Assembly (NCBI GenBank): GCA_963969595.1 | Contig: OZ018417.1 | Span: 17,858,501-17,922,500, forward strand | DNA length: 64,000 bases | Direction of reading: 5' to 3' | DNA from: Neckera pumila | Lineage: Eukaryota > Streptophyta > Bryopsida > Hypnales > Neckeraceae | In this document: one piece after another, positions 46,311 through 57,012 of the stretch | Position numbering within the stretch: position 1 is the stretch's first letter | How the letters are laid out: the number at the start of each line of letters is the position of its first letter | The notes under the pieces: generated by a model | What the model saw: the letters and a program-made list of their open reading frames with translations, nothing else | The model's database searches: none | Told to the model about the DNA's origin: nothing | Program-made: the position numbers and the translations under genes

Positions 46311-46889
46311 ATGAAGCCCATGTAGACACCAAGCTTTGGTGCTCTCTCTCGTACTCCAAGACCCAACTTTCTACTAGTGAAAGTAGACTCATTTGTCCAC
46401 CCCTAAGCAATGTCATCATGGAGGTTTGAGTATACACCAATTAATTAGGCTCTTTAGGTTGTCCTACACTATTTTTTGACACTTTGTGCTCATTTTTACA
46501 ATCATTTGAAATGGGATTTGGTCGAAACTTCTTGAAGTGTATTTAAGGTTTCTCTAGAAAAAGAATTTATTCACTAACATTCAGAAAAGAACTAGTGAAG
46601 AAAACCGATACTTGTTTGACATACTCACCTTGACTGCATGATATTGATGAATCTTCTCCAATTGGTTTGTTTGGTGAATTTACAACATTTGACAGTTTGT
46701 CAGATATTTTGCCCCCTTTTTTTTTGAAAGAAAAGGGGAGTCGTTTGACTTGTTGAATAGAATTTGATAGAGTCTGGAATTGCATCATTTCATCAAAATA
46801 ACTGCAAAAGTCGTATGAAGTCATCTGTCCCCTGATTGATCCTACTTTTTACTCTCATCAATTCCACAACCCTATGTTCAGGAAGAACC
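46311..46889. other. No gene seen
   Basis: Unclassified AT-rich DNA; the minus-strand frame at 46567-46824 has no recognised motif. Confidence 0.4.
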
Positions 46890-47100
46890 AGCAGCCAGTT
46901 CAAAGTTAGCCGATGAAATTGGGAAAAAAATCCAGTTACAATTTGAAAACATTGGAAAAACAAACCCCAATGAAAAAAGCTACAAAATTTCTATTTTGAG
47001 TAAAAAAAAAAATAGAGAAACTAATTGGACTACGTACTTGAAAAAATTGTCAGTCAATTTGGGAATTGAAGGAAAATGGCCAAGTGAAACTAAAAAAAAA
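46890..47100 (-). repeat. Repeat R fragment
   Basis: The reverse complement carries TTTACTCAAAATAGAAATTT and TTTTCAAATTG, colinear with 960-1085 plus 3444-3540 and with 16200-16420. No insertion is present. Confidence 0.55.
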
Positions 47101-47940
47101 TCCCAGACAAACACTACCACTAGTGTTGTTTTTGTGCACAAATTTTTGTCACTTGGCTACAATAAAAACGTGTTGACTATATTTTGTAAAAGAAATTTTT
47201 CATTTGTGGGTGTCAAAAATACCAAAATAAGCTATATTTCAGAACTAGTAGCCAAATTTTACCTAGGTGTCAGTGTGTCACCTAGTTTTCATATAGATAT
47301 CACCAAGTATCACATGAGTATTGAAGAAACAATTGACTCAAAATTTAAAAAAAATCACGGGCTGCCCCAGCCGGCCCTTGCCTTCTACTCCGTATTCCAT
47401 TTCATGATTCCGCCTGCCATACTGAGCTAGTTATTGGTATGCCAAAGGGCTCTCTCTTTGAGTCCGTGAGGGAACCAAAGCAGCAGCAGGAGCAGCAGCA
47501 GCAGCTATAAACGCAGCCGCTGTTTGACAATGGCAACCGCAGGGCGACGACACGGTGACCCATACTACGCCTCAGACAGAATGACATGTCCTTCCCTCCT
47601 TTTGTCCGTCCGTCCGTCCGTCTCCACCGCAGTGACGCTGATGAATAATTCCGTCCCATCGTGGACGTTGACTTGGAGTTGCGACAGGACAGGAGAGAAC
47701 CTATTCATTTCATTCCACTTTCGCAGAGAACAAACTCTGGGACACTGTCACACTCCGGCTACACTTACACTTGTTTATAAGTTCAACATTCTTGACGGAC
47801 GGAGGATTTGGGGAGCTAGCCATACCTTCTGTTCAGAATCAGTGGGTCCAACGAAATCTCCAATCGGATTCCAGGTGCTCAGAACGTCCACCCAATCTTG
47901 CAATCTTCTGTGCATCGCAGTGGATTCTTTCTTCCCCAGC
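47101..47940. other. Intergenic DNA with CAG and GTCC simple repeats
   Basis: 47480-47505 is a CAG/CAGG-type trinucleotide tract and 47602-47620 is GTCC repeated four times. The frames here (up to 163 codons, 47524-48015) run into the downstream tandem repeat and are not supported as genes. Confidence 0.4.
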
Positions 47941-48315
47941 ATTGGATTCAAGAAAAAAAACGCAAAAGAATATCCATCTGTGATCACAAGTTCAGGGAGC
48001 TTGGTTCATAGCTGAACTTGTTCATCGCAATTGATTTCCAAGGATTGGATTCAAAACAAAAAAACGCAAAAGAATATCCATCCGTGATCACAAATTTAGG
48101 GAGCTTGCTTCATAGCTGAACTTGTTCATCTCAGTTGATTCCTTCCTAAGCATTGGATTCAAAACAAAACGGAACGAATATCCATCCGTGATCACAAATT
48201 CAGGCGGAGCTTGGTTCATTTCCGGAACTTGTTCTTCAGCTCAAATGATTGATTCCCGAGCATTGAATTCAAGACAATGAAACGAATATCCACCCGTGAC
48301 CACAAAATCTGGGAG
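47941..48315. repeat. Tandem repeat, about 102-110 bp units, 3.4 copies
   Basis: Units start at 47941, 48043, 48152 and 48262 with ATTGGATTCAAAACAAAA, continue with AATATCCATCCGTGATCACA and GGGAGCTTGGTTCATAGCTG, and diverge progressively. Confidence 0.8.
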
Positions 48316-48456
48316 CTTTTGGGGTTCCGGAACAATGGTAGAAGAGCATCTCCTACTGTCGTTGAAATTTGGGCCCTCCCAAATGGACAAAAAGTGCCTT
48401 TCCAAACTTGAGTTGGTGTTGAGGCATGGATGAGAACCCTTGGAAAGGACCCCCCA

Positions 48457-48657
48457 TTGAAACAGTATTGCAACAATGGGTTCACAATAGAGTATTGAAA
48501 CTTTACTGTTACAGTATTAACGTAGTATTGTAATAGCATAGTTTCAATAGGAAGGCATTTTTTATATTGTTGCAGTACTGTGTTAGTACTGCAACAGTAA
48601 AGTTTTAATACTCTACTGTGAACCCTATAAAACTGTATTGCAACACTATTGTTTTGA
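48457..48657. repeat. Foldback element, about 200 bp
   Basis: The left arm (CAGTATTGCAACAAT..., GGTTCACAATAGAGTATTGA, AACTTTACTGTTACAG) is matched by an inverted right arm over about 70 bp (CTGCAACAGTAAAGTTTTAA, CTCTACTGTGAACC). No other copy in this window. Confidence 0.7.
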
Positions 48658-48769
48658 CAAGGTTGCCACACCTCATTTTAGCAAATGAAAATGGAAGGTT
48701 AGAAGACCAATGTTGCAGTAAATGAGAGAGTCAAATTGCAATCGTGACATTGCCCGGAGTTATTTTATA

Positions 48770-49703
48770 CAGGCAATATTCGTACTTTGGAGTATGACCC
48801 CAGACGTTGGTTTTGGAGCATTGGTAAACAGTTATTATCTTATACCACATCATGTGGCAGACTACTCCTCACCCAACATCGTCAGCCCAAACAAACAATT
48901 CCATCAAAGTGGCCCAATATTTTAGCTCCTACTTTTGAACCTGACTGGAGAGACGTATGGCTCAAGGTGTGTTCTCAAAAGGAAGCAGCCTTTATGTGGT
49001 CTGTATGGCACAATGCAGTAGCAGTTTATTCGTAGAGGGCCAAAATTAACCCGGACTTGGACATAGCCTGCAATTGTTGCTCAACTGGGTCCAATGGAAT
49101 ACCCAGTCATAGATTCTACCACTACCCCAGAGCACACAAAGTTTGGGACTATGCTCAATCAATCTTACAACACTTACTAGATGAACAACCTGTTAGGGGT
49201 CCTCATGTGCGTTTCGACCATACACTATGTATTTTTGGCTCAACTCTACCTCGACGATTCTATGACTTCCAAATCATTTGGTCCCTATTAAGAGGATTGT
49301 CACTTTGGCTAATCTGGATCGCTCGGAACCAGAGGTATTTTCTCACACATTGTGGCCACGTGGTCTCTTGCAACAAGCACTATGGGACTCGCTTCTTGAC
49401 TCAGGCAGAACGACGTTACTTAAGGCTCAAATGACCGCCAGGCTCCAACTTCACCTTGCGGCCTCTGCATGGCTCAAATTTGATTACATTTGGTTGCGTT
49501 CTAAGTTGTTAGCATCAACGGAGGGTGGCATTATTAGGTGGCAAGGGTGTGGCCCTCCTGTTTGTAGTTTTACCTAGGGTTCTTTGATTTCTTTGGTCCT
49601 TTTTGCTCATTTTCTCTTCATTGTCCAACCTCACGGCTTGGCTGTTTTGTATTGTGGTTTTTTTTTAATGCAGTGGGTTCTCCCCATTTATTCAAAAAAA
49701 AAA
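48770..49703 (+). pseudogene. LINE (non-LTR retrotransposon) ORF2 3' end, broken
   Basis: The frame from 48787 reads a segment typical of the plant LINE reverse-transcriptase zinc-binding region: FMWSVWHNAVAVY, then RAKINPDLDIACNCC, HRFYHYPRAHKVWDYA and LSLWLIWIARNQR. It is interrupted by a TAG at 49033-49035. A frameshift near 49330-49350 moves the rest (LLQQALWDSLLDSGRTT...) to another frame, ending at about 49575. A 3' UTR with CTCTTCATTGTCCA and a run of about 16 A (49687-49703) follows. The 5' part, including the polymerase domain, is missing, as is usual for truncated LINE insertions. Confidence 0.8.
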
Positions 49704-50224
49704 AAAAAATTTGTAATGGTGACAATAATTGGCCTTGTGTTTCTATTTGAAGGGCCCACCAGAAAAAACCTACATAGCGTGGCAATCATCACAATTCAAT
49801 AGGCCTACGGTAGTGGTGTACTTATGGGAAAAGGGATTTCATTTCTTGATAAAACCTATCGGACCTTCAAACTGGCGCTCTAGCTAGGCACCCATTTGAA
49901 GAACCATAGGGATACTTTATATATATACACACATCCTACTCCATTTGTTTAGCTTGAATTTGTAGCTAGTAGTATACAACATAGAAACTTAAAATCAATG
50001 TTTCATTCCATTAAGCATTTCGAAGGATACACGGGAACATGTATATGTGAAGCATTGAACTCAATTGAGTATAATTTAATTCCTGGATCATTGTGCAACG
50101 GAGAACAACAAAAGTTTTGGTAGATATGTACAATCTCAAATTGTTGGTATGCTTTGTGAGTTTTTTAAAATTAAAATATAGGAATATATATTAGATTTTT
50201 GAAATCTTTAGTTTTTATTTCAAT
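49704..50224. other. No gene seen
   Basis: Unclassified AT-rich DNA. Confidence 0.4.
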
Positions 50225-50745
50225 TGGATATCTGCATGGTTTGGATTGCTTGTTCACTAAATCTTACCATTAGAATTTATGTGTTTCAATTCCATCACAG
50301 AGTTATTAGCAATTTAGATTTAATTAGTTTTATTTTTGCCCCTACTTCTATGTAACAATTCTTTAAAGAGTGAAGGTCAAGTTTTTTTTTGAATATTTTT
50401 CTTTAATCTGTCCACCCAATTCCCCACCATAAAGGTCAATTTTGTCATTTTGTGGCAAACATCTTTGGTGCAAAACTTCAACTAAAGAAGATTCAAAGTC
50501 TTATAATTTAATATGCATTTGGAACCAAAAAAAGTGTATTTAAATTTCTTTTAAACACTAATATCTTACAATCTACATTGTCAAAGTTTTTGAAATTTCT
50601 TCCACGCATTCTCATACTAGTCTCGTGCAATATCCAATGGTAATATATGCCCCTTCCCTCCAAAATTAATTTTCACTTTTCTCTTAGCATTACCGTGAAA
50701 AGGAAGTTCTTGGGTGGGAGTTTTTGATAAAATATAGTCAAGGCG
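50225..50745 (+). mobile_element. Decayed right half of a piggyBac-like MITE
   Basis: Follows the order of the right half of the family: TTTCAATTCCATCACAGAGT, CTACTTCTATGTAAC, AACACTAATATCTTACAATC, TTTTTGATAAAATATAGTCA. The termini are lost. Confidence 0.5.
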
Positions 50746-50827
50746 GAATGGCTGTGGTATTAAACTTAAATAGAAATTACTAAAAAAACTTCAACATTAC
50801 AAAAAAGTAGCCCACCTATTGCTAATA

Positions 50828-51758
50828 TTAACCCCTAAAGGACCAAAGCCTTTTTTCTGCCAAAAAACTCTCAAAACTGCCATTTCTAGAGCAAAGAGTA
50901 AAAAAAACTAAAAATTGTTTTTTTTGCACATCTAACCATATGATATTATACCTAACTAGTATGAGAATGTGTGGGAAAAATTTCAGAATTTTTGACCGGA
51001 CAAATTGCAAGATATCTGCGTTTGAAGTGAAAAAAACAAGTTTTTCAGCACATTGTGGGAGTAGATTTTTTTACTTTAAACATTTTTAACTTAAATTTTT
51101 TGCACTACCGAGTTTTGAGATTTAAATATTTATAGTGGAGAATTGAATTGAGAGTCTAGGAAAAAAAAAGAAATTCAAAAAAACTTAAATCTCATTCTTA
51201 AAATAATTGTTAAGTAGAAGTAGGTATAAGATAGAAGGAAAATCTAAAATATTAATATCTTTTAGATGGAATTAAAATGCACTAATTCCAATGGTGAGAT
51301 TGTTCTAGCACAAGAACTAAACCATGTGGAACTTTTTTTTTTGAAAAATTGCAACAATTGCATTCCAAAATGAATCCTACAAGTTATTTTTTTCAAGAAG
51401 ATACTCTAAATGCCCAAAAAACAAGATTGTCCATAACTTTCTCATAAAAAATTCAAATGAAATGAGTCAAAGCTCCCAAATTGACAAAAAAAATAATCTA
51501 TAAGGAAAGAAAATTTTAAAAAAAAAATCAAATTTTTTGCAAATTTTTTTTGTTGCCCCCTCTCCCTTGTTTTGAGCTTATTTGGGCATAACTTTTGTTC
51601 CCGGGCACCGATTGAAAAAAAAATTATATTCCCACAAAGCTTATCAGTTTTTCTATCTCCAAAGAAGTTTCAGAACATCACAACAAAATTTCAGCCCATA
51701 GGTACCTGCCTGAAATCCCATTTGTCTCCCAAAGGGACAATGGTCCTTTAGAAGTTAA
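50828..51758 (-). mobile_element. TTAA-flanked piggyBac-like MITE, subtype A
   Basis: TTAA-CCCCTAAAGGACC on the left and GGTCCTTTAGAAG-TTAA on the right, 931 bp. Near-colinear with 19893-20863, but without the G-rich expansion. Non-coding. Confidence 0.85.
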
Positions 51759-51829
51759 AAAAGAATTGCAAATTGAAATATGCGGATGAGATGTCATTTG
51801 ATAGGATTACTTTATTTATTTATATATAT

Positions 51830-51999
51830 GGGCAATTTCATTAAAATGGCAGTATTTCAAGTGCCACTTTGACAGTGTGCCATTTTCACCATCTAGGACA
51901 GGTATAGATTTTAGAACGGCCGTTCTCAACCATTTTGGACAAGTATAGATTTAGAACGGCCGTTTTGAACTGTTTTCACGCCATTTTAATGAAATTGCC
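51830..51999. mobile_element. MITE, AATTTCATTAAAATGGC family, short copy
   Basis: GGCAATTTCATTAAAATGGC and its perfect inverse GCCATTTTAATGAAATTGCC bound about 170 bp, flanked on both sides by TATATATA. The interior holds two direct copies of GTATAGATTTTAGAACGGCC with one indel. It differs from the longer copies at 12453 and 13306. Confidence 0.8.
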
Positions 52000-52221
52000 T
52001 ATATATATATATAAACTTTTCACCCCATTTCAGATAAATTTTTGAGGAAAAAATTAGGTGAAAAAAATATTGATGCATTACCCACTTGGTCATCACAAAT
52101 ATTGTACAATAGTAATATTATTATATCACCAATTTTACATTCACTTATACGATCTACCTATGGCACTTGTATATGCCCGCTTACCCAAGTCAATGAGAAG
52201 CTGTAACTATACATTCCTCCA

Positions 52222-52325
52222 TTAACCCCTAAAGTCCCATTGTCCCATCAGGGGACAAAATGCAAGCTACTGCAGCTTCAATATTCATCATTATTTTCTG
52301 AAACTTTATTTTAGAGGATATTTTA
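52222..52325 (+). mobile_element. piggyBac-like MITE, left-end fragment
   Basis: TTAA-CCCCTAAAGTCCCATTG followed by about 90 bp of the subtype A start, ending at GAAACTTTATTTTAGAGG. Confidence 0.6.
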
Positions 52326-53371
52326 TGGGGTAATTTACCTCACAACTTTCTTGTAATGTTTGCAATTTGGCAGTTGGAATCATTTCATTCCTTTGTGCCC
52401 TAACCAAAAGAAACGAATATTGGTACATTTCCAGCTCTTGTGCCAAGTCACCGTTTGAGATGATCATGGCTTTAATTCTACTGTACCCAAAACTGAAAAC
52501 AGAGAAATGCTTTACTTGTGTCCTTAAAAAAAAAGAAAAAAAAAAAAGAGAAATGATGGCTTGAGGTGTTTAATTGTGTCCCTCCCTCCACCCCCTCCTC
52601 CTCCAAGAAAGTGAAGGCCAAAGCAGGAATCGTTGACATTGTTAAAGCCCACTGAATTTGCAGAACCATCATCTCATTTCCAAGAGACTTGAATGATGCG
52701 ACTGATCTCCAATTCCCCAAACTTTCATCCGACTATTTGCAATTAATTCGTTCCTAAAAGGAATAAAAAACAAGTAAATCTTTTCATCAGACACTGCTTT
52801 CAGTTTGAATTGAATGGCAGTGATTTTAGCAATTTTAAGTATCCTCTGGGTGTCCCTCTCACTAGGGCTTCAACACACTGAATTGCTACTGCAGTCGATC
52901 ACGTGAGCTTCTGTCTACTGTACTAATTTGAGCAGAAAGGAACTGCTTTTGGGAGAGACGGACGGACACGGTTAAGCTTACAAATTACAATGCCAAAGGT
53001 AAAACTTCTGTCGTCAGTCTTCGAGCAATGAATGTGGAGCGAAGTAATGGAGTGAGCTTTTTTTGTCAACAAATGCAAGGACTTTTCATTGCACAGAATA
53101 TCCGAAGTATGTACACTGTCACCACGTGTACAGCATTTCAAGGAAGTTTTTGCAGTTCCAGATATTTGATCAGTTTGTTTCTGCAACCACAGTCAACTAC
53201 TGTACCAAGTCTTTCCCTTGATGAAGGTTTTTCCCCTGACATCTGTGGCCACCACCCATCTGTTAATAAAAAAGATATGACTTGAATGATGTAATGTCTA
53301 ATGTAAGAAAGAAGTGATCACAGCTGCTAGTATGGACGCACTGGCCGGTGACAGTAACACACAATGTATCC
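52326..53371. other. Intergenic DNA, no gene seen
   Basis: An A-rich tract lies at about 52528-52550 and a CCTCCCTCC tract at 52580-52605. The frames have no recognised domain. Confidence 0.4.
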
Positions 53372-53628
53372 GGTCGAGCTTATAGTTGTATGACGAGCCT
53401 CTTGCGGAGGCCGTTTTTAAAACCGCTTTACCCCTGGTGAAAACGAGGAACGTTTTATTTGCAACGCATGAAAAAATTTGCAAATTTTGAGTTCATATTT
53501 GCAAGCAGAGGCCCCAATAGGTGTAGAGAATTAGTTTCAACACGGCACAAAATAGAGGTCTTTTTTTTACATTCACCCTTAGCTGGACCTCCGCAAGAGG
53601 CTCGTCATACAACTATTTAAGCTCGACC
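53372..53628. mobile_element. Inverted-repeat element with 40-bp ends
   Basis: GGTCGAGCTTATAGTTGTAT continuing to CTTGCGGAGG (53372-53411) is inverted at 53588-53628 with one or two differences. 257 bp in all. The interior (53456-53585) is the module shared with 545-960 of repeat R. So either repeat R is carried inside this element, or the long ends were added around it. No direct flanking duplication is certain. Confidence 0.75.
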
Positions 53629-54629
53629 CAAATGAAAGTATCCGCCCCCGGCTTGCGAGGCACCGACAGAAGGAGTTCCAACACGCGCGCCATCAGAAGA
53701 AGCTACTACAGTAGGATCAAGCTGCCCGCAGTGAAGTACAGTAAAATTAGCCCAAATTAAATGCAGATGTTCAATAGATCCTCGCCGAATCTGATCAATT
53801 AGGTCGGAGTATGCAAGATTCTCGAATTAGAGATGACCCACCCTGTTGTGTTGATCAGGTTGATGCTAGCTAGTCATGCTACTACTTTTGATTTGATAGT
53901 TGTCAATTTGTGTCATGCCTTTGTTCTCTTTCTGAATTAGGAGCAAAACACTCAACAACGCAGGCTGTTACAAGCAGAGCCGCACCCTGTTTCCAGTCAT
54001 TTCCCAAAACAAATACAACCCGTACGTGCGTGCTATGGTGCAAACCTGCAAATAGTGCAAAACACTGTCCATTCTCGCTTGTCCCCAATTCTCCCAAAAC
54101 TATCTGCAAAATATGAGAGCATGTCGACTAATGCGGTAACATTTCCTTCAATTGCAGTTTCTATTTGGGGAAGTGCGTTAAACAAGTAAAGTAAGCGAAG
54201 TTTTTTTGTTTATTCTGTTGATCTATCAGGCGAGAACTGAACTGAATTCAATGGCCTGGGGTTCAGTTTAATCGCGTTATCGTCTCTTTGACGGAGACTG
54301 CCACGTACATTGCTTTGGGTCCGTCGGCGTTTAGTTTGACTTTGGAAATTGCTATCAATATGGAGAGGAGAGCGAGAGTTCATCATTTCCTAGACAGTCA
54401 TCACCCTCCCGTCAGTCCCGTGCGATGATCGTTCCATATTTCCAATTCAAGTTCCCCAAAAACAGAAGAAAAGAAAAACCCCATTCAAGCTATTCTCGTC
54501 GCTACCAAAGCGCTGCAATCGACAAAGAAACGAGATTCCAAACGTGATCAGAATGCGGGGATCTCCGTCTCCTTCGGACGTCGTTTGCCTCGAAGGGCAA
54601 GTCAAGTCCGGCTCAGGTCAAAATCTCAA
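53629..54629. other. Low-copy intergenic DNA, no gene recognised
   Basis: Moderate GC. A 68-codon frame (53903-54116) exists on both strands over the same place, which argues against coding. No domain seen. Confidence 0.4.
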
Positions 54630-55040
54630 TGTTCGGGAAGTTTTTTGAGTTTTTACCGGCTAGATACTCTATTTTTATAATTCAAATAGAACATTACACT
54701 AAAAATGATATTTAGTGTTGGCAACACTAATTACGAACCTTGACACTAAATATCATAACTAAGTAACACTAAATCTAATTTCTAACACTAAATATGCTCT
54801 ATGGTAAATCTGAAATCTGAAAAGGTTTACATTTAGTGTTAGAACACGTTAAAAAAATGAACTAAATCCGCTACAATTCAGATTTAGTTTTGTGGCTGGT
54901 AGGGGGGTAAAACACTAAATGTCATACTACACTAAATATCATTTTTAGTGTACTAGATTTTTGCACCGATGTTTTCAAATTGCAACCAAGTTTTTTCCCA
55001 ATTCCATTGGCTACAGTTGAACTAGCCGGTGGTTCTTTTG
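54630..55040 (+). repeat. Repeat R fragment, split by a CACTA MITE
   Basis: 54633-54690 (TTCGGGAAGTTTTTTGAG) and 54955-55040 (TTTTCAAATTGCAACC) flank the element at 54697-54950 and correspond to 948-1085 plus 3444-3530. Confidence 0.6.
54697..54950. mobile_element. CACTA-type MITE, 254 bp
   Basis: CACTAAAAATGATATTTAGT on the left and ACTAAATATCATTTTTAGTG on the right, perfect inverted repeats of 21 bp. ACACTAAAT motifs recur at least four times inside in both orientations. The flanks are TTA and TAC, so the 3-bp duplication is not exact. Confidence 0.8.
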
Positions 55041-55062
55041 GAACATAGGGTCAAATTGCACT

Positions 55063-55549
55063 TGAGGTAGAGACACCTAAAATTGACACGTTTTCAATTG
55101 TGAATTTTTAATTTATGTTTTGGTTTGCAAATGAAAGGAGATTCCCATTGTACCCAAAAAAAACATCAATTGGATAACTTTGGGTAGATGTTCTAGAATT
55201 GTTTCTCCAAGAATAGATACATACTCCCTTTGTCCCACTAAAAACCTTCAAATTGAACATAGTGCATGTACCACTAAACCGCTCCTTTTATTGATTTTGA
55301 TCATTGAGAAAGAGATGTAGAATGCAAATAAATTCCCGCTCAATCAATTCCAAAAATCTCACATTGGTTGCTCAACAATCAACTGTGAAAACCAATAAAT
55401 GGAGTGGTTTTAATGGTACATGCATTATTATCTATTTGGAGTTTTTTTATTGGGACGACAAGAATATTGATTTAAAAGATGTACTTGTCATAAACATTTG
55501 ATTAAGTAGTGGTTTTAAGCACTTGGTGTATTAGGGTGTACCTATCTTG
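55063..55549. mobile_element. AGGTA-ended element, TG/TG flanked, about 0.48 kb
   Basis: TG-AGGTAGAGACACCTAAAAT on the left and TTAGGGTGTACCTATCT-TG on the right are imperfect inverted repeats related to the AGGTAACTACACC family. The interior is different. Confidence 0.5.
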
Positions 55550-57012
55550 TGATAACTTCAAGTTTTGAACCTTGACAAATAAGAGTGGTAGATTAAGAAT
55601 GGTTTCATGAGCTTACAAAAAACAGATGAAGTGCATCCCTGTATACTAAGAAATCAAACTAGTTGCTTTTCTTCAACCATGTAAGGCTTGCATAGTTACA
55701 TGATGGTTCTTGATTTTTGTGCAAGTTCCTAAATCAATTTATGGAGGGATGGCAAAAGAATTAAAAAATTAAAAACAAAGATCCAATGTCTAGATTTTTC
55801 TTATACCACAATTTATTTGCCTAAAGAGCTCTAGATATGCATTCGGTCCCTCCATATTAAAGACTTCTAGGGGTTAATTTTTAAGTATTCAATCTAAAGA
55901 TAGTAAACTAACTTTGGAAATTTATTATAAATAATTGTAATTCTTCCAAAGTATCTACATCATTGATTCATATAGAACATATTTTTTTCTTTTCATTGAT
56001 GTGTTATATGATTTTTCTTGAAGCTTCTTCAATGAATACTAATTGGTTGAAGTGTATTGTTTATAACATTTATAATCCACTAATTGGATAGTTTAGTGCT
56101 TAATTAGGGGATAATCTAAGTAATGAAATTTTCTAAACTTTAAAAAATTGTAGTGAATAAAATGTGTTCAATGAAAGACTTTATGGGTTATTGTAAGAAT
56201 GGAAAATGCACATATTCAACCACGAATTTGATAATTTTTGGTTGTCAATTTTGGTGATGGGCCTTGACTTGTCTAGGTTAAAGAACCAAGGAGGTTATTA
56301 AATTGATATTAAAGCAACCATCAACTACAACCTTTATTTTATTTTACTCCTAAGTACAAAAAAAATTGGGTTTGTGTATACCATGGAATCTACAATGTGA
56401 AGAACTATATTACCATTTAGACTAGTTGCACATGGTTCTCCTCATAGTCCTTTTTCTACTTTCAACTAATTACTATATTGAAATGGTTACTTTTTGTATT
56501 GTTTAAACCATTTATCACAAGAACATACTATTCAACATCAGTTGTAGTTATGGTGACATTTTATATGCCCCTTTCCTAGGAAATTATCCTAGTTTTCTTT
56601 AAGGAATATTATATGCTTGTGGATGATTTTGCACTAGGATGTAGATAAGGGAACATTGGCCACAAGAAAAGTGAATAGCAAAACTCCATAAGGATGAAGC
56701 ACCCAAAACCAATAGCATACCTAATTGCGTCATTTTCTAGATAAGGCCATCATTCTCGACCATAAATCTAGGTAGACCATAGAAAGCTTATCATTTTGGT
56801 CAACAAACAATAAGCTATCTATGGTCTACGTCGATGTAAATTCTAAAATAACAAAGTACTTGTGCAAGAAGTGAGATTAAGATTGACAAGACAAATAGTT
56901 CTTTGGAACAGGTCGGCTTAGGAAATAAATGATATTATTCAGTGGAAGTTTTCATTCAACTTCAGGCCTCCATTGAATAGGATGAAATGTCTAACTTGGA
57001 TTTATTTGTAAA
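55550..57012. other. AT-rich DNA, no gene seen
   Basis: An isolated piggyBac-like right end (CTTCTAGGGG-TTAA, near 55864-55880) occurs without a recognisable partner. Otherwise unclassified. Confidence 0.4.

Noticed and set aside
47524..48015. 163-codon plus-strand frame
   Set aside because: It runs from simple repeats into the 105-bp tandem array, and an overlapping frame exists on each strand.
53903..54116. 68-codon frames on both strands
   Set aside because: Two mutually antisense frames of the same length over the same place, with no recognised domain.
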